This document shows positions 1 to 9,359 of a stretch of DNA of 64,000 nt, in pieces. Position 1 is the stretch's first letter; each line of letters begins with the position of its first letter. The DNA lies in contig CM042965.1 in NCBI GenBank assembly GCA_023678885.1, positions 27,819,777 through 27,883,776 of the forward strand, given 5' to 3'. Position numbers and translations under genes: made by a program. The notes below the pieces were generated by a model. The model searched no databases. It was not told the origin of the DNA and was given only the letters and a program-made list of their open reading frames with translations. The DNA is from Pogostemon cablin (taxonomy: Eukaryota > Streptophyta > Magnoliopsida > Lamiales > Lamiaceae).

Positions 1-231
1 CTCATTATCCTCATTACCTCATCATCTTGGTATCGAGTACGAGCTATCTTGTCCAAGACTTCTTCCCACTTTTCTTTAATCTCATCCCAGTTTTGCATTT
101 GAATTTTGAAGTTCTCGGGTAAACGATCTTGTAGCCTCAGCTTCCTGGTCACTGTGTCCACATTCGAAGGCCTGTCATTCCTCTTCTTCGATCTTACTTC
201 ATCCGCCTTATCTTTCCCTTTACTTGATACT
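1..231 (-). pseudogene. Possible 3' extra ORF of Athila-like element B (partial)
   Basis: On the minus strand a frame stays open for about 70 codons to the window edge, rich in Lys, Arg, Glu and Asp, with segments such as NVDTVTRKLRLQDRLPENFK. A minus-strand ATG at about 772 is followed after five codons by a consensus-like donor (GTACGT), and a TTTTCAG acceptor-like site lies near 245, so a spliced reading is possible, although that acceptor does not give a clean frame. The position, downstream of integrase and before the unseen 3' LTR, is where Athila elements often carry an extra (env-like) ORF. No transmembrane segment is visible and I do not recognise the protein. It could equally be captured host sequence. 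Confidence 0.3.
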
Positions 232-1018
232 TGTCACTTTCCTGAAAACAACTACTTCAATACAACCAACAAGACAAGAACACAAGTATATGACTAGCAT
301 ATCCTATACTCTACTCAAGACTTCAAGCATCCATGCTTAATCAACCCAACTATCATCTCAACATCACTTGCTTATTTAACATGCTCAAAACATCTTCAAT
401 CACACTACCTTTAATCTTCAAATCATAAACAACAAGCATGCATCAACCAATTCAAGTTATTCAATAAGAATTTCAACAATTGAACTTCATGAACAACTCC
501 AATTATCAACAATTCAAACCTAACTCACATGCTCATTCTTCTAGATGCATTATATCCTTGATCAATCCACATAAAACTCAAGTTCTATCCATAATCAAGC
601 AATCTCAAACCAATAAACATGAATTCATATGAATCAATTCAAAAATATCAATTATCACCATGAATTTCAACAAAAATCAACATTAATCAACTTACCCACA
701 ACACATTTCTTGCAATAAACTTCAATCCTAAGGTAATTGAGTTGAAAAAAACGTACCTTTAGTCTTGCCCATGGTTAACTATCGAAAATTTGAACACAAC
801 ACTAAAAAACACACAACTGAACCCTAATTCGTGACAAAATTGCCCCAAATCCGTGCCTAATTCAAGAATCAAGAGTGTAGTGTTGTGTAATCGGTGCAAA
901 ATCAAGTGTAATTGACGAATTTATGCAAGGATGTTAAGGTTCGGGGAGGGTTCGAGGTTTGGTGAACAAAAAGAATGATCGAACCCTTCTAAAAAAACTT
1001 AAAATGCGTACCTGACTG
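232..1018. other. AT-rich non-coding 3' region of element B
   Basis: Low-GC sequence with no sustained open frame apart from the five-codon candidate exon at about 758-772 on the minus strand. It lies between the integrase end and the expected 3' LTR of element B, which is outside the window. Confidence 0.4.
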
Positions 1019-1430
1019 GGTTCGAACTCGGGTTCGACCTGCGGAACAGGTCGAACCTCGAGCGACGAGGTCGAACCTACCTTCTAGACAAACTTACCTT
1101 TTGGTTCGACCTAGGTTTGACCTTCTGAACAGGTCGAACCACTCTTGTTTTGGTCGAACCTATCACCTGAAAAACAGAGTGCTCTGAACGAACTGGTTCA
1201 ATCTCAGGTTCGATCTTCTGAACAGGTCGAACCATAACGGCTCAGGTCGAACCACCCTACTGTAATTTTTAAGTCACCGGGTTTGACCTTGGTTCGACCT
1301 GTTAGACAGGTCGAACCAACAATGATCAGGTCGAACTACCTCACTAGATGATTTTCTGCGTCGGTTCGACTTCCTCTACTCGGTTCAACCTCCTGGCACT
1401 AGTCGAACCTACCCTGGCTTTGGTCGAACC
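1019..1430. repeat. GGTTCGACC/GGTCGAACC motif array in the 3' region of element B
   Basis: About five irregular units of 60-90 bp. Each contains one or two copies of GGTTCGACC followed, after about 8-12 bases, by the reverse complement GGTCGAACC, then a second inverted copy. Several copies have point changes (for example TTCAACC, TCGAACT). The same unit occurs in the LTRs and in the gag linker of the neighbouring elements, so this is a third location for one motif within a single retrotransposon type. Confidence 0.85.
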
Positions 1431-1728
1431 ACCCTTCTAAGCTTCTAAATTGAGTGTTCTTCAATCCCTACACACTTCAAACTTCAATACGAATCATTAG
1501 GTACCAACTAGAGCACAACTTCATCAAAAATTGTTCCACAAAATATCATTCATGAGTAACTCCATAAAAAAAACACAACCAAAACCCACTAAACATTAGG
1601 CAAGTTGTAAAAAATTGTCACATCAAAATCGATTAAAATTTTAAATATGGCGTAAAAACCAACTCCCCTAACAAACATCACAAAGAAAAGATTATACTAT
1701 CGGTGCTTATTGAGGTAAGTACATCACA

Positions 1729-1770
1729 CCCCCCCCAAACTTAGTAGAAACCATAGGTGAAACTAAGTTT
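1729..1770 (-). promoter_or_regulatory. Internal polypurine tract plus stem-loop, element B
   Basis: On the minus strand a run of eight G follows AAACTAAGTTT-type sequence. The plus strand shows eight C (1729-1736), then AAACTTAGT (1737-1745) and its inverse ACTAAGTTT (1762-1770), a 9-bp perfect stem. The same arrangement occurs in element A (6284-6324) and element C (19724-19764). A purine tract upstream of the terminal one could prime extra plus-strand DNA synthesis; that function is inferred. Confidence 0.6.
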
Positions 1771-1887
1771 GCAAAGAGATATAATTGCCGATAAGTAAGC
1801 ACTTCAAATATAAAAATTTCTTACTCACACGAAAGAAATAAAACAATAAAACGGGAGGGAAAGCCCCCAACAGGCGCTCATGTTTAA

Positions 1888-1905
1888 CATCGGAGAGTCA
1901 CGACG
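1888..1905 (-). promoter_or_regulatory. Conserved hairpin after the pol stop, element B
   Basis: Minus strand CGTCG, eight-base loop TGACTCTC, then CGATG; the fourth base of the 3' arm (A/C to T change) still pairs as a G-U wobble in RNA. The pol frame ends about 20 bases upstream. Elements A and C have the fully Watson-Crick version at the same place, so pairing is kept across diverged elements. Confidence 0.55.
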
Positions 1906-1926
1906 GTACCAAATCAGATCAAGGTA

Positions 1927-2691
1927 TCCACAAAGATGACACAAACATCATCCGGCGACTTGTAATTCTTTAAGCGATGTCCATTCGCCGCAAAAATGTC
2001 TCCATCCTTGTCAATGAGCTCAAAACTCTCCCTCCTAAGACTCGATGAATCATGAATGGTCCCGTCCACTTCGACTTCAACTTGCCTGCAAAAAGCTTTA
2101 AACGAAAGTTAAAAAGTAATACCTCATCTCCTTGCTTGAACTCCTTGTACGAGATCTTCGAATCATGCCATCTCTTAATCCTTTCCTTATAGATCTCTGA
2201 ATTCTTGTACGCACGACTCCGAAACTCATCCAAAAGATTGATGTGAGTAATCCTCAACTCCTTCACATCCTTGAGAGTCAAGTTCAAGCTTCACAAAGCC
2301 CAAAACGCTTTGTGTTGAATCTCTACAGGTAAGTGGCATGGTTTCCCATAGACAATCTGATACGGTGACATATCTAACACCATCTTGTACGCGGTCCGGA
2401 ACCCCCACACGACATCATCGAGCTTCAAAGCCTAATCCTTTCTATTGGTTCCGACCACCTTCTCCAAAATCTGTTTGACTTGATGGTTAGAGACCTCCGC
2501 TTGCCCATTCACTTGAGGATGATAGGGTGTAGTAACCATATGCTTAACACCATACCCTTTAAGCACCTTCTCAAGAAATTTATTGACGAAGTACGTACCT
2601 CCATCACTAACAAGTGCTCTAGGGACTCCAAAACGGGCAAAGATATGCTTCTTCAAGAATGATATAACAGTTTTCGAATCATTCAAGCGAG
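1927..2691 (-). pseudogene. Integrase C-terminal half, element B pol (split by element A)
   Basis: This is the second half of a Ty3/gypsy integrase. Visible parts are the second catalytic Asp in ALVSDGG, the typical PYHPQVNGQAEVSN with the catalytic Glu, and a downstream GPF-type C-terminal domain (FAGKLKSKWTGPFMIHRVL). The frame changes near 2290-2430 and again near 2045, and it ends at a stop at about 1927. Its N-terminal half, with the zinc-binding Cys residues and first catalytic Asp, lies at 11,221-11,430 on the other side of element A. Broken by insertion and frameshifts, so inactive. Confidence 0.9.
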
Positions 2692-2696
2692 TAGGA
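2692..2696. repeat. Target-site duplication TAGGA (left) of element A
   Basis: TAGGA immediately precedes the TGATGAGCG terminus and recurs at 11216-11220 directly after the opposite CATCA terminus, the 5-bp duplication typical of LTR retrotransposon integration. Confidence 0.95.
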
Positions 2697-4562
2697 TGAT
2701 GAGCGTTTTCTCAACACACAAAATAATCCTCAAGTATAAGGATATCAATTGTAGCCTCGAAAGGTGACCAAGTGAATATTGAACCCAAGGGACGGCGTAT
2801 TATCAATTTAATTATTTACTAAATTAATTAAGACAAGCGTGGCAATATAGTTTGAGGTTTAGAATTATTAAACTAATAAACAAGTAATTAAAATAACAAA
2901 TAAAATAAATATCACTTGAAGAATACGAAAGTGGATCAAGTAGGAGAATAGGTAGCTCTAGGATAATCCAGTTTCACTACTTAACTTCCCTTCCATATGT
3001 CAATGTCCGACTCTGCCTTGTGGAATATGGACGCATCACTAAACCATGCATATCTACTCTATAGACACAAGTAAACATGCGTGTAACACGTGTGAATAAC
3101 CTCGGAGCAAGAGATATAATTTCACCCCCCCTTTCTAGGTACTATCAGTATCAATTATTTCCCCCTAGGATTGGTACTCTAACCCGATATGATCTCCCTT
3201 TATAGGTACTATGAAATTATCCTCTTTATCCTACTTATTAACCCGAATTCAATTCAATTAATAAGTATTCATATATGATAGTTCTAATGAAGCTTCGGAG
3301 TCCCCTCACTTAGAATCATAACATGGAATCCTGTTCAGCGGTGAACGCACTCAATCTACAACCAAGATATATATTCAGACTCTATATACCAATTGAAGAT
3401 GCACAAAACGACCGTGAATATGGATTAAGAAAGCACAATCATATATAAAATAAATCTATAAGTAGTGTTGTACGGAGTATACACACGGAAGATCAATTTT
3501 AATTCATAAAACCATCAAAACTCCTAGATCTACCAAAAAGGCTCTAGCCCATGGTGTTGTAGGAAACACACATGGGGGTTGGATAGATCTTACCCGGATG
3601 TCCGAAAAATACAAGATAAATTAGGAAATGAAAAACCCCTTGATATGGCGTCTTCATGCCCTTCTCCATCTTGAATCCTCCTCTTGGTTCTCCTCTTGAT
3701 TCCACAAATGAATCTTCAAAGTGATGGATGGATGGAGGAAATGAAGTGGATGATGGATGGGGGGTGATCCCCCCTTGTGGGGTGTTGTATGGTTGTGGCC
3801 TCTCCTCGGTGATTGGTGACGTTTTTCTTAACTGCATGAGCCTCCTTTTATACTTGTAATCACGTCTCTAGGGCTTGGAATGGGCTTTTCAAGTGATCCC
3901 ATGCGTTTTGGCCTCGAAAATACGTAAGTTCCCGCACGTAGGTTCGACCTCGTCAAACAGGTCGAACCACTTGCCACAGGTCGAACCACAGGTCGAACCC
4001 TGCTACTGGATTTGCGCACTCTCTCCGTTTCGCGTATAACTTTCACATCCGACCTCCGAATTGAGTGATTTTTGTGCTCACGCGATCCTCTCTTCCTTGG
4101 ATTTCTATACATATAAAGAAATCACAAAAACTCCAAGAATTGAATATGTAACAGGCCATGGAAAGTAGCACTGCAATTCTGTTCGGCACAGCTCGCGCGG
4201 CGTCACCACTTTGCTCATAACTTCCTCGTTCGGACTCCGAATGGGATGTTCTTTACGCCAAAACGACCTTCTCTTCAGTGGCTTTTCAACCATATATCAC
4301 AAATCCAATTCAGAGCTCCACATCAATACAGAATAATTACACAAGTTCGACGTGCGTTTATCAGCATTCTTGCACAAATTGCACCTTTTCTCAAACTTGG
4401 CTCTTTTGATCCTTTTTCCACCTAAAACACAACAAAACACCTAAAGTGCACCTTTTTCTCACATATAATGAATATAAGACATTTGTGCTCATATAAGACT
4501 ACAATATCAATCAAAAAGGTGTTAAATTGGATATTAAAACACGCTTATTTTCACTCTCATCA
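2697..4562 (-). repeat. Element A left LTR (3' LTR)
   Basis: Begins TGATGAGCG and ends CACTCTCATCA. It aligns with 9360-11215 over its full length, with an 8-base difference near 4052-4060 and a few single-base indels. It holds one short GGTTCGACC/GGTCGAACC unit at 3941-3999. Apparent open frames inside it are not conserved between the two LTRs as proteins. Confidence 0.95.
3941..3999. repeat. Single palindromic motif unit in element A left LTR
   Basis: GGTTCGACC at 3941, then three GGTCGAACC-type copies in inverted orientation within 60 bases. Matched at 10601-10659 in the right LTR. Elements B and D carry the expanded form of this unit at the equivalent LTR position. Confidence 0.85.
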
Positions 4563-4576
4563 AACCCCCAAATTTA
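4563..4576 (-). promoter_or_regulatory. Terminal polypurine tract of element A
   Basis: On the minus strand AAATTTGGGGGTT directly abuts the LTR start. This is where plus-strand DNA synthesis is primed in LTR elements. Element C has the near-identical tract at 18299-18311. Confidence 0.8.
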
Positions 4577-6283
4577 CCCGTTGCTCGTCCCGAGACAACA
4601 AAATAAAGATAACGAGAAAGAGTAAGAAAATTAGCGGGAAAACAAGGACTATGACCAATACCCCATTCAAAATACAATTGTCATCAACTTAGGTCATGCA
4701 ACTCTTATCACGTGTAATAACCAATTCATAGCATACAAGTTAAGACAATCACCACCAATTCAAATGCTCCATCAAAATGTTCTCACGGGAAGTATATATC
4801 ACTCACACTCAAGTGTAAAAGATGTACACTTATGGGTTAAGGTGTTTACGCTCAGATTCAATTCAAGTACATGCGTAACCATAAGCTTGCCAAAAGTCTC
4901 AAACTCTCCACCACTAAAAGTATGATTCGACAATGGGATCAAAAAGGACTTTTCTTTTGGATGTAATGTTGGCTCTTTGGTTAAGGTAGGAAATATATGG
5001 ACAATGTGACTCAAATAGTGGAGAACTAAAGCTGATTGATCACTTCAACTTTCATCCTCTCTTCCTTTTCAATGCAGACGATTTTCATTCCTTCTTCACC
5101 TTCAAGCACAATTATTTTTCTTTTCTCAAGCTCATCCGTTTTGTCCCTCTCTTTTTCTGCTTTTTCTCTTGAGGTACCAGTTTCGGGCACTACCTCACGC
5201 ATCCTCCATAGGGTACTAGATTTAATCACTACCCTAGGGTATTTGATTCAATGGAGTACTAGATTTAAGCACTACTCCATGCTTCTCCTTAAATGCATTA
5301 TCAAAATCCATCACTAATTCAATACCAATTTCATTCCTTCCCAAGCTGTTCGTTATCAAGCTCTATCAACACACTTTGAAAAGCCATTAATTCTCCACTA
5401 ATAAGACAATCAAGGCTAAAAAAAAATTCAGATGCTCAAAGTGGTTATTACACGTAGGCTGCCAAAGAATGAGGTTTTTAGGCTCAACGGGGCTAACTAC
5501 GGATAAACAATCATATGGTATAGGGAATTATTTGGCTAAGTGACTTATAAATTTAAAGATGGCCTAAAATCATCTCCCATTATCTATCACACATGTAGTT
5601 TCAAGTAAGACAAGAGGCAAGTTCTAGAATACACACACAAGAACGATACTCACCAGAAAGAAATATCATGTGATTATGTATCATGATAAACAAGGCTCAA
5701 AATCTCACATGGGTATTTAACAAGTAACAGAGCACTTTTCATGGTAAGCAATATCCCACAAGTACACATAGAACTTCATATCACAATATAACTCAAGTAC
5801 ACTTCCTTCATCAATTTCAAGAGCATATGAATTTCAAAGACAATTTTAAACATATAAGCTCACATGGATCACCACCTTAAACTTAATCCTTCCACTCCAT
5901 GAATTAAAAGCACATATAAAAATTAGAAAAAGGAAACGAGGGCACCTGATTTTTCTTCAACGTACGCACGAGCTCCTCGAGTCGAAACCTCAATGTAGAA
6001 CTCGTCTTGCCACCTAGTTACCCTTTTCTATCATCAAAGCTCAAGCATACTCATCATCACAGGATTCATCAATAATAAAATAGGAGAACTATAAGAAAGA
6101 ATTAATTGACTACCTAATCGACTCCACACACTAGAAACTCCACTGAACACTAGGCAAATTGCAAAAAATCGACACATCAAAACCGATTAAAGTTTCAATA
6201 TACTGCAAAAAATCAACTCCCCTAGCAAACATTACAAAGAAAAGATTATACTCTTGGTGCTTCAATGAGGTAAGTACATCACA
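4577..6283 (-). other. Element A 3' non-coding region
   Basis: About 1.7 kb between gag-protease and the 3' LTR with no convincing protein. It contains a GGTACCAGTTTCGGGCACTA-like motif near 5175 that also occurs, duplicated, in element C near 18880-18935. Small Lys/Glu-rich frames here (for example 5026-5229) lack family features. Confidence 0.6.
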
Positions 6284-6324
6284 CCCCCCCAAACTTAGTA
6301 AAAATGTAAGTCGAAACTAAGTTT
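6284..6324 (-). promoter_or_regulatory. Internal polypurine tract plus stem-loop, element A
   Basis: Seven C (6284-6290) on the plus strand, then AAACTTAGT (6291-6299) and ACTAAGTTT (6316-6324) as a 9-bp perfect inverted repeat. Same order and spacing as in B (1729-1770) and C (19724-19764). Confidence 0.6.
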
Positions 6325-6441
6325 GAAAAGAGATGTAATTGCCGATTAGTAAGCACCTTAAATATAAAAATTTCTTACTCACACGAAAGAAATAAAGCAA
6401 TAAAACGGAAAGGCAAGCCCCAAACAGGCGCTCATGTTTAA

Positions 6442-6459
6442 CGTCGGAGAGTCACGACG
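6442..6459 (-). promoter_or_regulatory. Conserved hairpin after the gag-protease stop, element A
   Basis: Minus strand CGTCG, loop TGACTCTC, CGACG, about 15 bases after the stop of the gag-protease frame and followed by a GAGCGCCTG box. Present in the same place in B and C although B ends in integrase and A ends in a different tail. Confidence 0.55.
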
Positions 6460-6474
6460 GATTACCACTTTGAA

Positions 6475-9173
6475 CTACTGGATCACAGGACGGTCTTGTC
6501 GCATCCTCACCTTCAAGTACTTTCTTTCCCTCTTCTTGTCTACACTCAACACCTCACCTTTCTTGGTCACAAAAATATGATCATTGAAATTTCCTTCCTC
6601 CCTTGGCTGTCTAGACACCCCCTTGTCAATCGTCCACTTAAATTCAGAATCACCTGCCTTAGAAAAATCAAGATTAAACAAGTTAGAAACCACATCTATG
6701 CTTTCGCACGATTGAGTCTCCATGGGCATCTTCATTGCATGATCAAGAGAGAAAATCACATCTTCATTATCCATTCGCAGTCTAAGCTTTACTTCCTTAA
6801 CATCTATCATAGCTCCAGCTGTGGCAAGGAATGGTCGTCCCAAAATAAGGGGAATATCACCCTTATCATCTTCCATCTCAAGTACAAGAAAATCCACGGG
6901 AAAAACTAACTTATCCACTCTCACTAAAACATCTTCAATTAAACCCTTCGAACAAGTCATGGATCTATCCGCCAATTGAAGAGCAATAATCGTGGGAGTT
7001 AATTCCCCAAACCAAGCCTTTTAAATATGGATAAAGGCATCAAATTAACGCTTGCCCCCAAATCACACAAGGCTTTATGTGCCGAGCCTTTTCCAATGTC
7101 ACAAAGAATGGTGAAGCTTCCCGGATCCTTTAATTTTGCAGGCAGCTTCCTTTGAAGGATCGAGCTGCAATTCTCTGATAGGTTCACCGTCTCCACTCCG
7201 TTCAAGCTTCTCTTCTTTGATATAATATTCTTGAGGAATCGGGCATAGTATGGAATCTCCATGATTGATTCAGAGAAAGGAATGTTCAAGCTCACTTTGC
7301 TCATGACATCGTGAAACCTCTTGAACTTTTCTTCCAATCCCTTCTCGGCCAATCTCGAAGGAAACGGAGGAGGTATCTTGGTCTTTGGTCTTCCCCATTC
7401 ATCACGTTCAACCTCCTTCGCTTTATCCTTCTTGGCTCTCAATCTCTTTGCTTCTTCCCACTTCTTCTCCATTGTAAGCTCAGTATTCTGCTCATGTAAT
7501 GGTACTGGAGTAACATCAACATCATGCGGAACATTCGGCATAGAAACGGGCAACATCTGGATGGGTTCGACCAGGGTTCGACCTGTGGAATAGGTCGAAC
7601 CAAGCACGTACTGGTCGAACCTACCTTCTGGACAATGGCTCTTTTTTTGAATTTGAGGTTCGACCTGGGTTCGACCTGTTTGAGAGGTCGAACCAGGTAC
7701 GTAATGGTCGAACCTATCTCCTGGAAGACTGCTCTCTTTCTGCTCTTGAGGTTCGACTAGGGTTCGACCAGTGTTAGAGGTCGAACCACTGCCCCCTAGG
7801 TCGAACTGCCTCACTGTATAGTTTATATCCTCCGGTTCGACCTGGGTTCGACCTGCTGGGTTGGTCGAACCATTAAGGTCGTGGTCGAACCGTTGCTGTG
7901 ACAAAACAGAGCACTCCGGATGAAGAGGTTCGACCATGGTTCGACCTGCAGAACAAGTCGAACCCTCTGGGTTTTGGTCGAACCGGTGTTCTGGAAAAAC
8001 AGAGTGCTCCGCATGGTGAGGTTCGACCATGGTTCGACATGAATGCCAGGTTGAACCTTCTGGATGTTGGTCGAACCGAGGATTAGCTATGTCCAAATTT
8101 GATCTCGGACTCGTCGTTCCCTCGTACTGCATTCCAGATCTTAACATGATGGCTTTATCTTCCAATTTTTGTGCCAATTGATTCACGTTCGTGGTCATCT
8201 GCCCCATCATCAAGGTAAGCTCCTTCAACTGCTTAGACAAATCTGCATGATCAACAATCATGTTATCCTCAAGATGATCAATCCTTGCATCGTTCTCAGT
8301 CATGTATCGATGGAAGGTATCTTCAACACTCTTCACTTTTTGCTGCTTCATACTAGGCCCCCTTAGTGTCAACTTTGTGATCTGCCTCTGCTGGGACTCT
8401 AGTAGCTTGTTGATGTTAGCTAGACTAGAGACGATCTCATCATCCCTATTCGGCTTCACCACTTGATGTTCAACCTGCGCTACCTCGCCAAGTACATATG
8501 ATCCTCTATCTCTCTCTATTGGCCAGTCACATGAATTCATAGAGATGTCTTCAAACAACTTTTCAGCTTCAAGTGCTGTCTTTGATAACAGCGCTCCTCC
8601 TGATGATGCATCAATAAAAATACGCGACTCACAATCCAATCCATAGTAGAAGATGCTTATGTATTCAGCCTTAGACATTCCATGCTGTGGACACCTCCTG
8701 AGCATGTCTTTAAACCTATCCCACGCCTCATCAAATTTCTCACCCAGATTCATAATAAATCGGGTGATCTCTTGTTTCATTCTTAAGATCCTTGAGGGTG
8801 GCATGTATCTTTCTAAGAACTTCTGCTGCAGTTGGTCCCATGTAGTGCAATCTGTGGCATCAAGAGTCTCATACCAAACTTCCGCCTTATCAATCAATGA
8901 GAACTTGAATAGGGCAATCCGTCTAGCATGATCATTAGCTCCAGCTCCCTTTTGAGTGTTTGCATAACCAAGAAATCTTCGGAGATGTTGATATGGATCT
9001 TCAAAACAACCTCCAGAAAAGGGATTCTTCTCTACCATGTTAATAAGAGCGGGATTTATCTCAAAATCATCATCTTCCCCCCTTGCTCCTATCAACCCCA
9101 TGTTGACATTCCCAAAGTTCGTGAAAATTTCACCTATGACAACATTATCCGGATTCTGCCTTGCTCCGGCCAT
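6475..9173 (-). pseudogene. Element A gag-protease polyprotein (one frameshift)
   Basis: Starts at MAGARQNP about 160 bases inside the PBS. Residues about 40-230 form a retrotransposon Gag (capsid-like) domain, with landmarks WDQLQQKFLERYMPP, FDEAWDRFKDMLRRCPQHG and DWP. A coiled-coil-like stretch follows (about 230-340), then six tandem 30-residue repeats (about 365-550), a charged linker with KKWEEAKRLRAKK, and a retroviral-type aspartic protease (CDLGASVNLMPLSIFKRLG, active site DLGAS in place of the usual DTGA/DSGA). Loss of one base in a G run at about 7000-7010 shifts the frame inside the protease. The second part (6475-6975) continues the protease (ILGRPFLATAGA) and ends in KKRERKYLKVRMRQDRPVIQ. 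Reverse transcriptase and integrase are absent. Confidence 0.9.
7564..8078 (-). repeat. Coding minisatellite in element A: six repeats of about 90 bp
   Basis: Unit starts near 7564, 7661, 7751, 7833, 7927 and 8021. Each unit has two GGTTCGACC copies followed by two GGTCGAACC copies, so it can fold on itself. Read on the minus strand the units encode RFD...GST...GRT.VEP repeats of 30-32 residues. Non-motif positions vary freely while the palindromic cores and the frame are kept. The same array occurs degenerately at 13390-13892 in element B. Confidence 0.9.
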
Positions 9174-9335
9174 GTTTAGATCAATGCGTTATTTGTTCCT
9201 TTCCTTCCCCTCCTTTTTCAAGCACACAAGTAACTCGAAAAAATTCAAGGTTAGATAGAAATAAATAATCACAAATAAAAGAAAAAAAAATAAATCTTAA
9301 TCAACTAGAAATAATAAAATCAATAATAACAGCCG

Positions 9336-9353
9336 TCCTCGGCAACGGCGCCA
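9336..9353 (-). promoter_or_regulatory. Primer-binding site of element A (tRNA-Asp)
   Basis: Minus strand TGGCGCCGTTGCCGAGGA is complementary to the 3' end of plant tRNA-Asp with one mismatch. It begins six bases from the LTR end (9360). A tRNA-Asp primer is the usual one for Athila elements. Confidence 0.9.
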
Positions 9354-9359
9354 AGAACT

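Noticed and set aside
106..297. Plus-strand frame at the window start
   Set aside because: It lies opposite the longer charged minus-strand frame and has no family features.
3544..4293. Several minus-strand open frames of 60-110 codons in LTR A (and 10204-10946)
   Set aside because: They lie in LTR sequence, have no family features, and the differences between the two LTR copies do not preserve protein sequence.
7564..8078. Regularly spaced short repeats looking like a CRISPR-type array
   Set aside because: Cores alternate in orientation, units vary in length and the array is inside a plant retrotransposon coding frame; nothing prokaryotic is present.
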